Shown: positions 1 to 8,585, numbered from the stretch's first letter. The stretch: 15,777 nt of DNA from an uncultured Lachnospiraceae bacterium (GCA_937916415.1 CALGGH010000036.1:1-15777), one strand, 5' to 3'. Numbers and translations: made by a program. Notes: generated by a model not told the origin, from the letters alone.

Positions 1-5
1 GGCCC

Positions 6-25
6 TCCCCAATCAGCAAAGGGGA
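6..25 (+). promoter_or_regulatory. Possible hairpin covering the comEA ribosome binding site
   Basis: TCCCC at 6-10 can pair with GGGGA at 21-25 across a 10-nt loop. The right arm contains the purine-rich ribosome binding site (AAGGGGA, 19-25) of the comEA gene. The stem is only 5 bp and the window starts just upstream, so it may be chance, or part of a larger structure that cannot be seen here. Confidence 0.25.
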
Positions 26-33
26 ACTGCGTT

Positions 34-798
34 ATGAATAAAAATACAATAAAATACAGATTAGTAACACTTGTTATCGTTGGACTGATGCTTGGCGGCT
101 GCGGCTCCGAGAACTCCGGCTTGTATCGGCTGAAGGCCGGAACTGAAGCTGCTGAGCCGGCAGGTGAAGCTGCATCTAGGGAAAGCGAGGTGACTGATCC
201 CGCTTATGCGGATGCCGCGGCAGAGATGCCGGTGCAGACCGCATACGCTGAACAGAATGCCTCCCCGGAGCCTGACGCGGCTCAGGAACCGGCGGTGATA
301 TACGTGCACGTATGCGGGGCGGTCAGAAACCCCGGCGTATTTGACATGCAGCCAGGTGACCGGGTGATCGATGCGGTGAAGCGTGCCGGAGGCTTCGGCG
401 AAGATGCTGATGAGTCTTACTTAAACCTGGCCATGGCACTGATGGACGGGATGAAGATCGTCATCCCGACGCTTGAGGAGACGGCAGGCTTTGAGCTGGA
501 TCCCATGGACGTGATCACCGTGGAGGATGGCAGTGCCGCGTCCCGGACCACGCCTGCGCAAACCGGCAGTGAAGGTCAGGCGGCCGCACCGTCAGGGCCG
601 GGTTTGGTTAACATAAATACTGCCGACGCTTCCGAACTGACGACCATCAGCGGGATAGGACAGACCCGGGCGGCAGCCATTCTGGCATATAGGAACGAAC
701 ATGGGGCGTTTGGATCCGTTGAGGAGATCAAGAACGTTTCGGGCATAGGCGATGCCACGTATGAGAAATTAAAGGATCAGATCACGGTAGGGAAATAG
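34..798 (+). CDS. comEA: ComEA-like competence DNA receptor, lipoprotein form (SLBB + helix-hairpin-helix)
   Basis: This 254-residue protein is a probable DNA-binding receptor on the outer face of the membrane, of the ComEA type used in DNA uptake. Residues 1-23 form a signal peptide ending in a lipobox (LMLGGC, Cys23), so a lipid anchor is predicted; classical Bacillus ComEA uses a transmembrane segment. Residues about 24-87 are an Ala/Glu/Pro-rich linker. Residues about 88-146 match an SLBB/SoxL-type ubiquitin-like fold (VHVCGAVRNPGVF, GDRVIDAV). Residues about 191-254 are the ComEA helix-hairpin-helix domain, starting VNINTADASEL, with two hairpins (SGIGQTRAAAI and SGIGDATYEKL). The ATG at 34 follows AAGGGGA at 19-25 with suitable spacing. 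A response regulator gene starts 24 bp downstream. No comEC follows within the window, so a direct role in transformation is inferred from the family only. Confidence 0.9.
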   Translation: MNKNTIKYRLVTLVIVGLMLGGCGSENSGLYRLKAGTEAAEPAGEAASRESEVTDPAYADAAAEMPVQTAYAEQNASPEPDAAQEPAVIYVHVCGAVRNPGVFDMQPGDRVIDAVKRAGGFGEDADESYLNLAMALMDGMKIVIPTLEETAGFELDPMDVITVEDGSAASRTTPAQTGSEGQAAAPSGPGLVNINTADASELTTISGIGQTRAAAILAYRNEHGAFGSVEEIKNVSGIGDATYEKLKDQITVGK

Positions 799-822
799 AC
801 GAAATACTAAGAGAGGCATGCA

Positions 823-1527
823 ATGAGCAAAATTTTGATCGTGGATGATGAGAAACTAATAGTCAAGGGACTGAAGTTCTCTTTGGAGCAGGACGGCCTG
901 GATGTCGACTGTGCATATGACGGCGAGGAAGGCCTGAACATGATCCGTAACGGTTCGTATGACCTGGTGCTTCTGGACCTGATGCTGCCCAAGATGAGCG
1001 GGTATGAGGTCTGCCAGGAGGTACGCGGGTTCTCCGGAGTTCCGATCATCATGCTGACGGCCAAGAGCGAGGACATGGACAAGATCCTGGGGCTTGAGTA
1101 CGGCGCTGATGATTACATTACCAAGCCCTTTAACGTGCTGGAGGTCAAGGCCAGGGTCAAGGCCATCATGCGCAGGATGGACTACAAGTCGAACACCGGT
1201 CCGCTGCCCGTGATCAACATGCCGGCCGAGGAAAAGCTGGAATACAGGGACCTTCGGCTCGATGCTGCCGGACGCAGGGCCTTCGTGGGAGACAGGGAGG
1301 TCAATCTGACGGCCAGGGAATTTGAACTTCTGGAGCTGTTTGTCAGGCATCCCAATCAGGTATATACCCGTGAGAAGCTTTTGGAGCTGGTATGGGGAAC
1401 CGAGTATCCCGGAGACGGCCGTACGGTGGACGTTCACGTCAGGCGCCTGCGCGAAAAGATCGAAAAGAATCCCGGCGAGCCTGACTACGTGCGTACCAAG
1501 TGGGGAGTTGGATACTATCTGGCATGA
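823..1527 (+). CDS. OmpR/PhoB-family two-component response regulator
   Basis: This 234-residue protein is a transcription factor switched on by phosphorylation. Residues 1-115 are the receiver domain: the acidic pair D8/D9, the phospho-acceptor D52 (LVLLDLMLP), T79 (IIMLTA) and K101 (ITKPF) are all present. Residues about 137-234 are a winged-helix DNA-binding domain (LTAREFELLELFVRHPNQVYTRE, then GDGRTVDVHVRRLREKIE and the wing strand WGVGYYL). Length and layout are typical of the PhoB/WalR/ResD group, but the sequence alone does not identify the ortholog. The start at 823 has a GAGAGG site at 811-816. The stop overlaps the ATG of the sensor kinase (ATGA, 1524-1527), the usual coupling of a cognate pair. 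The target genes cannot be told from the window. Confidence 0.96.
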   Translation: MSKILIVDDEKLIVKGLKFSLEQDGLDVDCAYDGEEGLNMIRNGSYDLVLLDLMLPKMSGYEVCQEVRGFSGVPIIMLTAKSEDMDKILGLEYGADDYITKPFNVLEVKARVKAIMRRMDYKSNTGPLPVINMPAEEKLEYRDLRLDAAGRRAFVGDREVNLTAREFELLELFVRHPNQVYTREKLLELVWGTEYPGDGRTVDVHVRRLREKIEKNPGEPDYVRTKWGVGYYLA

Positions 1528-2990
1528 ACAGGCTGCGGGAATGGATAGGAAACAACAGCAAATATCTGCGCAGCATGAAGCTGTGGCTGTTTGGCGTCAT
1601 CGTGATCATAGGCATGGTGCCCTGCATCATACTCAGTAAGATATTGCCGCGAGCCTACGCCAGCCGCGCCATAGAAGTGCGCATTTCTGACGTGACCAAC
1701 CAGCTGCACATCATATCCGACCATCTGATCACCTCGAGCTTCATGCAGGTTGGCTCAAGTGAGGTCATCGAAGCGGAGCTTTCACAGCTCTCCAACCTTT
1801 ACGACGGACGAATACTGATCATTGACGCCGGACTAAAAATAATCAAGGACACTTATTCCATTTCTCAGAATAAGTTCATCATTTCGCCGGAGGTCATTCG
1901 AGGCCTCAGGGGAGAGACGATATCCAGCTACAATGACGAGGACGGCTATATAGAGATAGTAGTGCCGATCGTCGAGACGCTGACGGACCAGGACGGTGAG
2001 AGCATACAGAACGTCCGCGGGGTCATGCTGACTTCGGTGGCAACGGACACCATAGCCTCAACCACTGAGAGGCTTCGCGACGTGTCGGACCTGGTTACGT
2101 ATCTCGTTGCCATTTTCGTGGTCGTGTTTGCCTATCTGATGAGCATGGTGCTGACCAGGCCCCTAAAAAAGCTCAATGCGGCCATCTCCGACGTAAAGGA
2201 AGGCTATACCAGCGATCCCGTCATGATCCGCGATTACCTGGAGACGGAACGCATCTCGGATGCCTTCAATGCGGTGTTTAGCCGCATGAAGCTGCTTGAT
2301 GATTCCAGACAGGAATTCGTTTCCAACGTGTCCCATGAGCTCAAGACGCCGATGACGAGCATGAAGGTGCTGGCGGATTCGCTTTTGGGAGACGAGTCTA
2401 CGCCTCCGGAGCTCTACCGGGAGTTCATGGAGGACATTACGCGTGAGATCGACAGGGAAAACAAGATAATATCCGACCTGCTCAGCCTGGTCAAGATGGA
2501 CAAGACTTCGGCGGAACTCAACATTACCCAGGTGGACGTGAACGCCCTGATCGAACTGGTGCTCAAGAGACTCAGGCCCATAGCGCGCAAAAAGGACGTG
2601 GAGCTGGAATTCGTGTCCATGAGGGAAGTCGTCGCGTCGGTGGACGAGGTCAAGATATCCCAGATAATCACCAACCTGGTGGACAATGCCATCAAGTACA
2701 ACAAGGAGCAGGGATGGGTGACCGTGACGCTGGATGCCGATCATCAGTATTTTACGATGGAAGTCAAGGATTCGGGCATGGGCATCCCTGAGGACAGCCT
2801 GAATCACATATATGAGAGGTTCTACCGCGTGGACAAGTCACATTCACGCGAGATCGGCGGTACGGGACTTGGCCTGGCCATAACCCGGAGCGCCATACTC
2901 ATGCACAGGGGCACGATCACGGTAGAAAGCACTCCGGGCGAGGGCACGATCTTTACCGTCAGGATACCGCTCGTCTACATAGTGGAATAG
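1524..2990 (+). CDS. Membrane sensor histidine kinase, partner of the upstream regulator
   Basis: This 488-residue kinase should sense an extracellular or envelope signal and phosphorylate the adjacent response regulator. Transmembrane segment 1 is about residues 20-41 and segment 2 about 190-211. The loop between them (about 42-189) is an extracytoplasmic sensor domain of PAS/Cache-like appearance (GRILIIDAGLKIIKD, then a GET motif); its ligand is unknown. A HAMP linker follows at about 212-263. The HisKA H-box carries H271 (NVSHELKTPMTSM). The ATPase domain shows the N-box (ITNLVDNAIKYN, N388), G1 (VKDSGMGIP), F-box (IYERFYRVDKS) and G2 (GGTGLGLAI). The kinase looks complete and active. I chose the ATG at 1524 because it overlaps the upstream stop as ATGA; a GTG at 1500 would add eight residues with no reason to prefer it. 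The GerMN gene follows after 4 bp. Confidence 0.96.
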   Translation: MNRLREWIGNNSKYLRSMKLWLFGVIVIIGMVPCIILSKILPRAYASRAIEVRISDVTNQLHIISDHLITSSFMQVGSSEVIEAELSQLSNLYDGRILIIDAGLKIIKDTYSISQNKFIISPEVIRGLRGETISSYNDEDGYIEIVVPIVETLTDQDGESIQNVRGVMLTSVATDTIASTTERLRDVSDLVTYLVAIFVVVFAYLMSMVLTRPLKKLNAAISDVKEGYTSDPVMIRDYLETERISDAFNAVFSRMKLLDDSRQEFVSNVSHELKTPMTSMKVLADSLLGDESTPPELYREFMEDITREIDRENKIISDLLSLVKMDKTSAELNITQVDVNALIELVLKRLRPIARKKDVELEFVSMREVVASVDEVKISQIITNLVDNAIKYNKEQGWVTVTLDADHQYFTMEVKDSGMGIPEDSLNHIYERFYRVDKSHSREIGGTGLGLAITRSAILMHRGTITVESTPGEGTIFTVRIPLVYIVE

Positions 2991-2994
2991 GGGA

Positions 2995-4029
2995 ATGAAA
3001 ATATTTAGTTTACATAAAACCCTTTTGACAGGTTTACATAATAGACTCATCGCGGGTTTGCGTAATGGGCTGCTGACAGCTTTACGTAACCATAAAGCAA
3101 TCTGCGTGATCATCAGCCTCATGCTGGCAGCATCGCTGCTTGGAGGCTGTGCAGGCAGGGCTGATTCCGTGCCGGAGGAGCCGGGCAGGCTCAGGCTATA
3201 TTACATAACTACTGATATTGATGGAGTAATGCCCGTGGATTCGGACATTGACCTGACTCAGGCATCGGATCCGGGCGAGTGCCTGTCAGAAGTGGCTTCA
3301 AGGCTCAGGGAGGCCCCTGACGCCGTCGCGTGCCTGGCGCCTCTGTCAGAGGCGAATGGATACATATCATACGTTATTAAAGATGACCAGGCCATATTTG
3401 ACTTTGATGAGAGGTTGCCTGCCCTGGACAGGATCACCTCCACCCTCATACGGGCGGCGGTCACGCGCAGCGTCACTCAGATAAACGGCCTGTCGTCGGT
3501 GAGCTTTACCGTACTGGGTCAGCCGCTGCTCGATGACAATGGCATGGTGGTCGGCGCGCTGGGAGCGGACTCGTACATAGACAATGCGGGACTGACGATC
3601 AATGCCGACGAGCGTACGCAGCTCACGCTTTACTTTACCAATGAGACCGGAGACAAGCTGGTCAAGGTTTCAAGGATGGTGGTGTATTCCGGCAATATTT
3701 CCATGGACAAGCTGGTGCTGAATCAGCTTCTCCTGGGACCGCAGGATGGTGAGAATGCCTATCCCGTCATGAATCCGGAGACAAAGGTCATTAACGTGAC
3801 CACTCAGGATGGAACATGTTACGTCAACCTGGACAGTTCCTTCCTTTCACCGCTGTATAACATAAGCAACGACGTGGCCATCTATTCGATCGTTAATTCG
3901 CTGATCGAGCTTGGCAGCGTCAACAGGGTTCAGTTCCTGATCGACTCGGATTCCGACGCTCTATTCCGCGAGACGGTCAGCCTGAACACGCAGTTCGTCA
4001 GAAATCTTGACATCATAGAGGAGCAGTGA
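2995..4029 (+). CDS. GerMN-domain lipoprotein (GerM-like, two GerMN domains)
   Basis: This 344-residue lipoprotein has two GerMN-type domains, about residues 66-175 (starts RLRLYYIT) and 209-330 (starts QLTLYFTNE, with LVLNQLLLGP and VNLDSSFL). GerMN domains occur in Bacillus GerM, needed for sporulation and germination, and in other envelope lipoproteins, so a cell-surface or spore-envelope role is likely but its substrate is unknown. A lipobox (LLGGC, Cys52) follows a hydrophobic stretch at about 36-51. Residues 5-36 ahead of it are an unusually long basic leader made of four imperfect 8-residue repeats, listed separately. The ATG at 2995 lies 4 bp after the kinase stop. The purine run AGGGGA at 2989-2994 touches it, closer than usual, so translation may rely on re-initiation after the kinase gene. 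A shorter start would leave no basic region before the hydrophobic core. Confidence 0.87.
   Translation: MKIFSLHKTLLTGLHNRLIAGLRNGLLTALRNHKAICVIISLMLAASLLGGCAGRADSVPEEPGRLRLYYITTDIDGVMPVDSDIDLTQASDPGECLSEVASRLREAPDAVACLAPLSEANGYISYVIKDDQAIFDFDERLPALDRITSTLIRAAVTRSVTQINGLSSVSFTVLGQPLLDDNGMVVGALGADSYIDNAGLTINADERTQLTLYFTNETGDKLVKVSRMVVYSGNISMDKLVLNQLLLGPQDGENAYPVMNPETKVINVTTQDGTCYVNLDSSFLSPLYNISNDVAIYSIVNSLIELGSVNRVQFLIDSDSDALFRETVSLNTQFVRNLDIIEEQ
3007..3102 (+). repeat. Four 24-bp in-frame tandem repeats at the 5' end of the GerMN gene
   Basis: Units lie at 3007-3030, 3031-3054, 3055-3078 and 3079-3102. Each is exactly 8 codons and begins with a near-constant core: GTTTACATAA at 3008 and 3032, GTTTGCGTAA at 3056 and CTTTACGTAA at 3080. 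The remainder of each unit is degenerate, and the fourth is conserved only in its first half. The encoded units are SLHKTLLT, GLHNRLIA, GLRNGLLT and ALRNHKAI, a basic and hydrophobic heptad-like leader before the lipoprotein signal. The period never breaks the reading frame. The segment is more AT-rich than its surroundings. Confidence 0.85.
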
Positions 4030-5150
4030 TGATCATGGCTAAGAAAATGCCTATAAAGATATTGATCGCGGCAGGGGCCTTAGGGCTGTCAATGCAGGTC
4101 CCCGTCATAGCCCGGGCGGATGCGGCCAGGCTTCCCGTCATTTACGACGTGGACGGCGCACAGTCCGGAGATTCCGAAGGCAAATCCGAGAAGGCCGGGA
4201 ACGTTTCCGTAGCCGAAGCGCTGGCCAAGAGCGGATCCGGGGCCGGGACTCTCTTTGGGACCAAGACCAGGGAGGAGTACATTGCAGCCAGGGATGCGGC
4301 TGAGGGTTCCAGCTGGGGATATACCAACCTGGGAATATCAAACGTGTCGGATAACCTAAACATCAGGGCACTGCCCGGTGAGGATGGCAAGATCGTGGGC
4401 AAGCTGCCCAAAAATGCCGCCTGTGAGGTTCTGGAGGACGTGGGCGGATGGAGTCACGTGCAGTCCGGAGAGGTAGAAGGCTACGTCAAGAGCGAATACC
4501 TGCTGACCGGCCTTCAGGCCAAGATCAAGGTCAGGGAGTTCGCCGAGGACGTGGTAAAGGTTGGAACGGACGGACTCAACGTGCGGGAGGAACCCGGCAC
4601 GGACGCTCCGATAGTTACGCAGGTGGCTACCGGGGAGATACTGGACTACGTAGGCACTGAGGATGGCTGGGTGGCCGTAATGCTTGACGATGAGACAGTG
4701 TACGTCAGCGCTGATTACGTAGAGGTGACCAGTGAGCTGCGCACGGCCCTGACCATGACGGAGGTGCTGTACGGAGAGGGCGTATCGGACGTAAGGGCAG
4801 CCCTGTGCAACTATGCGCTGCAGTTCGTAGGCAATCCGTACGTCTGGGGAGGAACGAGCCTGAGCAAGGGCGCCGACTGCTCCGGATTCGTGCTGAGCGT
4901 ATACAAGAATTACGGCATCAGCCTGCCGCATTATTCGGAATCACAGGCTAACAGCGGCACCAGGATAACCCTTGGTCAGGCCAAGCCCGGGGACCTGGTT
5001 TTTTATGGCAACGGCAAACGGATCAATCACGTGGCGATATATCTGGGTGGCGGCAGGGTGGTTCATGCCTCCAGTCCCAAAACGGGCATCAGGATATCGA
5101 ACGTAAACTACAGGACTCCCGTCAAGGTAGTCCGAATCTTACGGGATTAA
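4029..5150 (+). CDS. Secreted SH3b-SH3b-NlpC/P60 peptidoglycan hydrolase
   Basis: This 373-residue secreted enzyme probably cuts stem peptides of the cell wall. A signal peptide covers about residues 1-31 (basic MAKKMPIK, hydrophobic core, ARADA end). Two bacterial SH3 domains lie at about 101-163 (DNLNIRALPGEDGKIVGKL) and 175-238 (DGLNVREEPGTDAPIV) and should bind the wall. The NlpC/P60 catalytic domain spans about 255-372, with nucleophile C284 (GADCSGFVL), H334 (INHVAIYLGGG) and a third polar residue H346 (VVHASS), so it looks active. Family enzymes are usually gamma-D-Glu-diamino acid endopeptidases; the exact bond cannot be read here. The ATG at 4029 overlaps the upstream TGA by one base and sits 5 nt after AGAGGAG (4017-4023). 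An in-frame GTG at 4026 and ATG at 4035 are possible alternatives. addB begins 3 bp after the stop. Confidence 0.94.
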   Translation: MIMAKKMPIKILIAAGALGLSMQVPVIARADAARLPVIYDVDGAQSGDSEGKSEKAGNVSVAEALAKSGSGAGTLFGTKTREEYIAARDAAEGSSWGYTNLGISNVSDNLNIRALPGEDGKIVGKLPKNAACEVLEDVGGWSHVQSGEVEGYVKSEYLLTGLQAKIKVREFAEDVVKVGTDGLNVREEPGTDAPIVTQVATGEILDYVGTEDGWVAVMLDDETVYVSADYVEVTSELRTALTMTEVLYGEGVSDVRAALCNYALQFVGNPYVWGGTSLSKGADCSGFVLSVYKNYGISLPHYSESQANSGTRITLGQAKPGDLVFYGNGKRINHVAIYLGGGRVVHASSPKTGIRISNVNYRTPVKVVRILRD

Positions 5151-5153
5151 GGC

Positions 5154-8100
5154 ATGTCGCTTAGGTTTGTTTACGGTCCTTCGGGATCCGGCAAGAGCAC
5201 GTACGTGCAGAAATACGTAATAGATAAGTCCATGTCTGATCCGGCACGAAAGCATCTGCTCATTGTGCCGGACCAGTTTACCATGCAGGCTCAGGTCAGG
5301 ATGATCGAGCTGCATCCGGATCATGCGTTTTCCAACATTGAGGTATTAAGCTTCTCCAGGCTGAGCCATAGAATACTGGAAGAGATAGGTGGAGAGGACG
5401 TGCCGGTTCTGGACGATACCGGCAAGAACCTGATCATACGCCGCGTGGCAGGCGAGGTGGCCGATTCGCTCGTCTACGTGGGGGGTAAGCTGGACAGGTA
5501 CGGCTTCGTCTCCGAGATAAAGTCCGCCATATCCGAGTTCATGCAGTACGGCTATCGTCCGGCGGACGTACGCTCCCTGGCCGAAAGGGCAAGCGAAAGA
5601 AGGCTGCTGTCGATGAAGCTGTCCGACATAGCCGTGATCTATGAAGCCTTCATGAAATACAAGGCTGACAGGTTCCTTACCCGGGAGGAAACGCTGGACA
5701 TCGTTGCAAAAGGTTTACATAAGTCTGAATTAGTAAAAGGCGCAACCCTGGTGCTTGACGGGTTCACCGGATTCACGCCGATACAGGAGCAGGTGATCCG
5801 CGAACTCATGGTGCTCTCGCGTGAAGTGATCTTTACCTTTACGCTGCCGGCGGATGCGGATCCATGCACGGCCAGAAGCGAGGAAGACATGTTCTGGCTG
5901 TGCTCCAGGGCGGCGAGACGCATCAGGGCTCTGGCGGATGATGCCGGCGTGATCACTGAGGAACACGTGCCCTGTCAGCGTAAGGCCGATGGCGGATCCA
6001 TGCTGGATCATCTGGAGAGGCACGCATTCAGGTATCCCACGGTGCCCTATGCCGGCAGTGACCGTGATTCCGTGCGCATATACAGGGCCCAGACCATTTC
6101 TGACGAGATAAGGGATACTTTTGGGCGCATAAGGAGCCTGACCGCCGGCGGAAAGCTGCGATATCGCGACGTGGCGCTGGTGGTCGGCAACATGGCATCC
6201 TATGCGGATGAAGTCATGCACGCCGCCAATGAGGCCGGCATACCCATTTACATGGACTATTCGCGCAGCATCATGACCACTCCGATCGTAGAGGCCCTGC
6301 TGTCCGCCATGGACGTGGTCAGGACCGATTACGCCCGTGAAAGCGTGATCAGGCACATGCGTACGGGTTTTGGACCGCTTGATAGGGATGAGACTGACGT
6401 CCTGGAGAACTTTTTGCTAAGGACCGGCATCAGGGGCCGGGCGTCATACGAACGCGTCTGGACCATCAGGCGGGACGAACGGAGCGAAAAGGCCAGGACT
6501 CCGGAAGGAGAAGAATGGTACGTTACTGAATGCGACAGGATCAATTCGATCAGGGAAAGGGTGCTGGCGCATTTTGAGAGTTTACGTAACATAAGCTCAA
6601 CCTATCCAAGGGCCCTATATGAATTCATGGTCAACGCCGGGATGCATGACAGATTGCTAGTTATGTCAACCAAATACGGCGAGATCGGTGACAGCTCCTC
6701 CGAGAAGCAGTACGCACAGATATATGACAAGATAATGGAGTTGCTGGATCAGATGGAGGCACTATGCGGAGAGGACGTATCAGACGCGGATGAATTCGCC
6801 GGCATACTGGAGGCAGGACTGTCCGAACTCAAGGTAGGCGTCATCCCTCAGGAGAGTGATCAGGTGCTGGTCGGCGACATGATCCGAACCAGGCTATCGC
6901 ACGTCAAGGCATTGTTTTTGCTGGGCGTAAACGACAGCAACATACCCGGAACAGTGTCTTCGGGAGGCCTGATCTCTGACGTGGACAGGGACTTTCTGAC
7001 GGGAATGGAGGACGTATGCCTCGCCCCGACGCCCAGGGAGCAGATGTTTACGCAGAGGCTGTACCTCTACATGAACATGACCAAGCCCGCCTGCAGCCTG
7101 ACGCTTTCCTACGTGACCGGTGATGCCGAAGGAAATGACATGATGCCCTCTTATCTGATAGGGCTGATGCGCAGGCTTTTTCCCGAACTGGCAATAGAGA
7201 ATTCCGGATCCACCCATTCCCTTGGAGGACACGTGCTGCCGGCAAACAGGTCAGACGTAAGCCATGCCTGCGCTGCCATGATCAGGGATTACGTGGATGG
7301 GAGAATTGAGGGAGAGGACGTACGGCTGCTGGCGGCACTCTGCAGGACCTTGATGGAAAGCGGCCTGGAGGAATCCTGCCGGCGCATGTTCGAGATGAGC
7401 ATGATGCGTCACGTAAGCTTAAGCCTGCCGGCACAGCTGGTACGGGACGTTTACGGAGAGGTGATCCGTGCCTCCGTAAGCAGGCTTGAGAAGTTTGCCG
7501 GATGCGCATACGCCCATTTCCTGAGTTATGGCCTGAAGCTGGTTCCGAGACCCGAATTTACCTTTGAGAACAGGGACATGGGCGAGGTCTATCATAAGGC
7601 ACTGGAGGAATTTGGCCTAAGGATGCGGACGGAGGGCCTGTCCTGGGAAGGACTGACGGATGAGGATGCTGATGAGTGGGTGAGAGAGATAACTGAGCGC
7701 ATCACGTCCGTCTATGGCGACACCATCCTCGTGTCGAGCAAGAGAAACAAGGCACTGAGCGGGCGCATAAGGCGCGTGATCAGGCGCAGCGTCGACACCA
7801 TCAGGTATCAGGTCACGCAGGGCAGCTTTGTCCCGGCTTATTTTGAAAAACAGTTTGAAACGGACAGGAGGGCTCTGCTGCCCGGAGGAAACGAAGCCCC
7901 GTACAAGCTCATGGGCAAGATAGACCGCGTGGACGTAAGCAGCGGGGACGGTGCCGAATACGTGAGGATCATTGACTATAAGTCAGGCAACAGGGTCTTT
8001 GACCTGTCCGGACTCTATCATGGCTTCAAGCTGCAGCTTGCGATATACATGCATGAAGCCCTGCGCCTGGGGAATGGAGTCAGGCCCGCAGGGATGCTGT

Positions 8101-8585
8101 ATTTCCACGTGTCAGACCCGATGGTCAAGGCTGCCGGCGACATGACGGACGTCGAGGCCGCCGATGCGGTGCGCTACGAGATGAGGATGAAGGGAATAAT
8201 CGCGGCCGATGAAGACGTTTACGCACGGATGGATCGTAACCTGGCTCCCGGCATCGAGTCCCACGTGGTGCCAGTCAAGCTGACCATGGACGGAGTTCCC
8301 GACGGCCGCACGTCCAAAACGTACGATCCCGAGATATTTGACGTGATCCTGAAGTATGCGGGACATAAATCCGATGAACTGATCGGACGTCTGCTGGAGG
8401 GCGACATAGACTGCGCACCCGCTACGTATGCGGGGGCAGGAGACCCCTGCAGGTTTTGCGATTATTCGGCATCATGCAGGATCAAAAGCGGCCTGGATGG
8501 ATATAAGATCACCCGTTATGATAAAGAAAGCGATGAAGCGCTTTTAGAGCGCATGATCGCGGAACTGGGCAATAAGGATGGCTGA
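5154..8585 (+). CDS. addB: AddB, ATP-dependent helicase/nuclease subunit B with Fe-S cluster
   Basis: This 1143-residue subunit partners AddA in the enzyme that unwinds and trims double-strand DNA ends and loads RecA, the Gram-positive counterpart of RecBCD. The N-terminus has a Walker A motif at 8-16 (GPSGSGKST, K14). As in known AddB proteins the other helicase motifs are degenerate; in the family this inactive helicase fold reads Chi. The C-terminal RecB-type nuclease domain shows D924 (GKIDRVD) and D941/K943 (IIDYKSG). Four cysteines match the family [4Fe-4S] cluster that pins the nuclease domain: C784 (FAGCAYAHF) and C1099, C1102 and C1108 in the CX2CX5C pattern. Length is close to Bacillus AddB. 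It starts 3 bp after the NlpC/P60 gene with only a weak AAGG ahead, suggesting coupling, and overlaps addA by 8 bp. Confidence 0.97.
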   Translation: MSLRFVYGPSGSGKSTYVQKYVIDKSMSDPARKHLLIVPDQFTMQAQVRMIELHPDHAFSNIEVLSFSRLSHRILEEIGGEDVPVLDDTGKNLIIRRVAGEVADSLVYVGGKLDRYGFVSEIKSAISEFMQYGYRPADVRSLAERASERRLLSMKLSDIAVIYEAFMKYKADRFLTREETLDIVAKGLHKSELVKGATLVLDGFTGFTPIQEQVIRELMVLSREVIFTFTLPADADPCTARSEEDMFWLCSRAARRIRALADDAGVITEEHVPCQRKADGGSMLDHLERHAFRYPTVPYAGSDRDSVRIYRAQTISDEIRDTFGRIRSLTAGGKLRYRDVALVVGNMASYADEVMHAANEAGIPIYMDYSRSIMTTPIVEALLSAMDVVRTDYARESVIRHMRTGFGPLDRDETDVLENFLLRTGIRGRASYERVWTIRRDERSEKARTPEGEEWYVTECDRINSIRERVLAHFESLRNISSTYPRALYEFMVNAGMHDRLLVMSTKYGEIGDSSSEKQYAQIYDKIMELLDQMEALCGEDVSDADEFAGILEAGLSELKVGVIPQESDQVLVGDMIRTRLSHVKALFLLGVNDSNIPGTVSSGGLISDVDRDFLTGMEDVCLAPTPREQMFTQRLYLYMNMTKPACSLTLSYVTGDAEGNDMMPSYLIGLMRRLFPELAIENSGSTHSLGGHVLPANRSDVSHACAAMIRDYVDGRIEGEDVRLLAALCRTLMESGLEESCRRMFEMSMMRHVSLSLPAQLVRDVYGEVIRASVSRLEKFAGCAYAHFLSYGLKLVPRPEFTFENRDMGEVYHKALEEFGLRMRTEGLSWEGLTDEDADEWVREITERITSVYGDTILVSSKRNKALSGRIRRVIRRSVDTIRYQVTQGSFVPAYFEKQFETDRRALLPGGNEAPYKLMGKIDRVDVSSGDGAEYVRIIDYKSGNRVFDLSGLYHGFKLQLAIYMHEALRLGNGVRPAGMLYFHVSDPMVKAAGDMTDVEAADAVRYEMRMKGIIAADEDVYARMDRNLAPGIESHVVPVKLTMDGVPDGRTSKTYDPEIFDVILKYAGHKSDELIGRLLEGDIDCAPATYAGAGDPCRFCDYSASCRIKSGLDGYKITRYDKESDEALLERMIAELGNKDG
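5713..5722 (+). repeat. GTTTACATAA motif inside addB
   Basis: This is an exact copy of the core of the 24-bp repeats at 3008 and 3032. It is read in the same frame as there (G-L-H-K, using TTA and CAT) and lies in a short AT-rich island within addB. Confidence 0.6.
6580..6589 (+). repeat. GTTTACGTAA motif inside addB
   Basis: This is the CGT variant of the same core, again read in the same frame (S-L-R-N), as in the fourth repeat of the GerMN gene. It contains the 8-bp palindrome TTACGTAA. Confidence 0.55.

Noticed and set aside
856..1437. Long open frames on the - strand, for example 856-1437, 2163-2807, 5730-6356, 8509-9123 and 9352-9963
   Set aside because: All lie opposite strongly supported genes. 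Their products are rich in His, Arg and Gly with no recognisable domain, as expected from the complement of GC-rich coding DNA.
1500..1523. GTG start at 1500 for the histidine kinase
   Set aside because: The ATG at 1524 forms the typical ATGA overlap with the regulator stop. The extra eight residues show nothing family-like.
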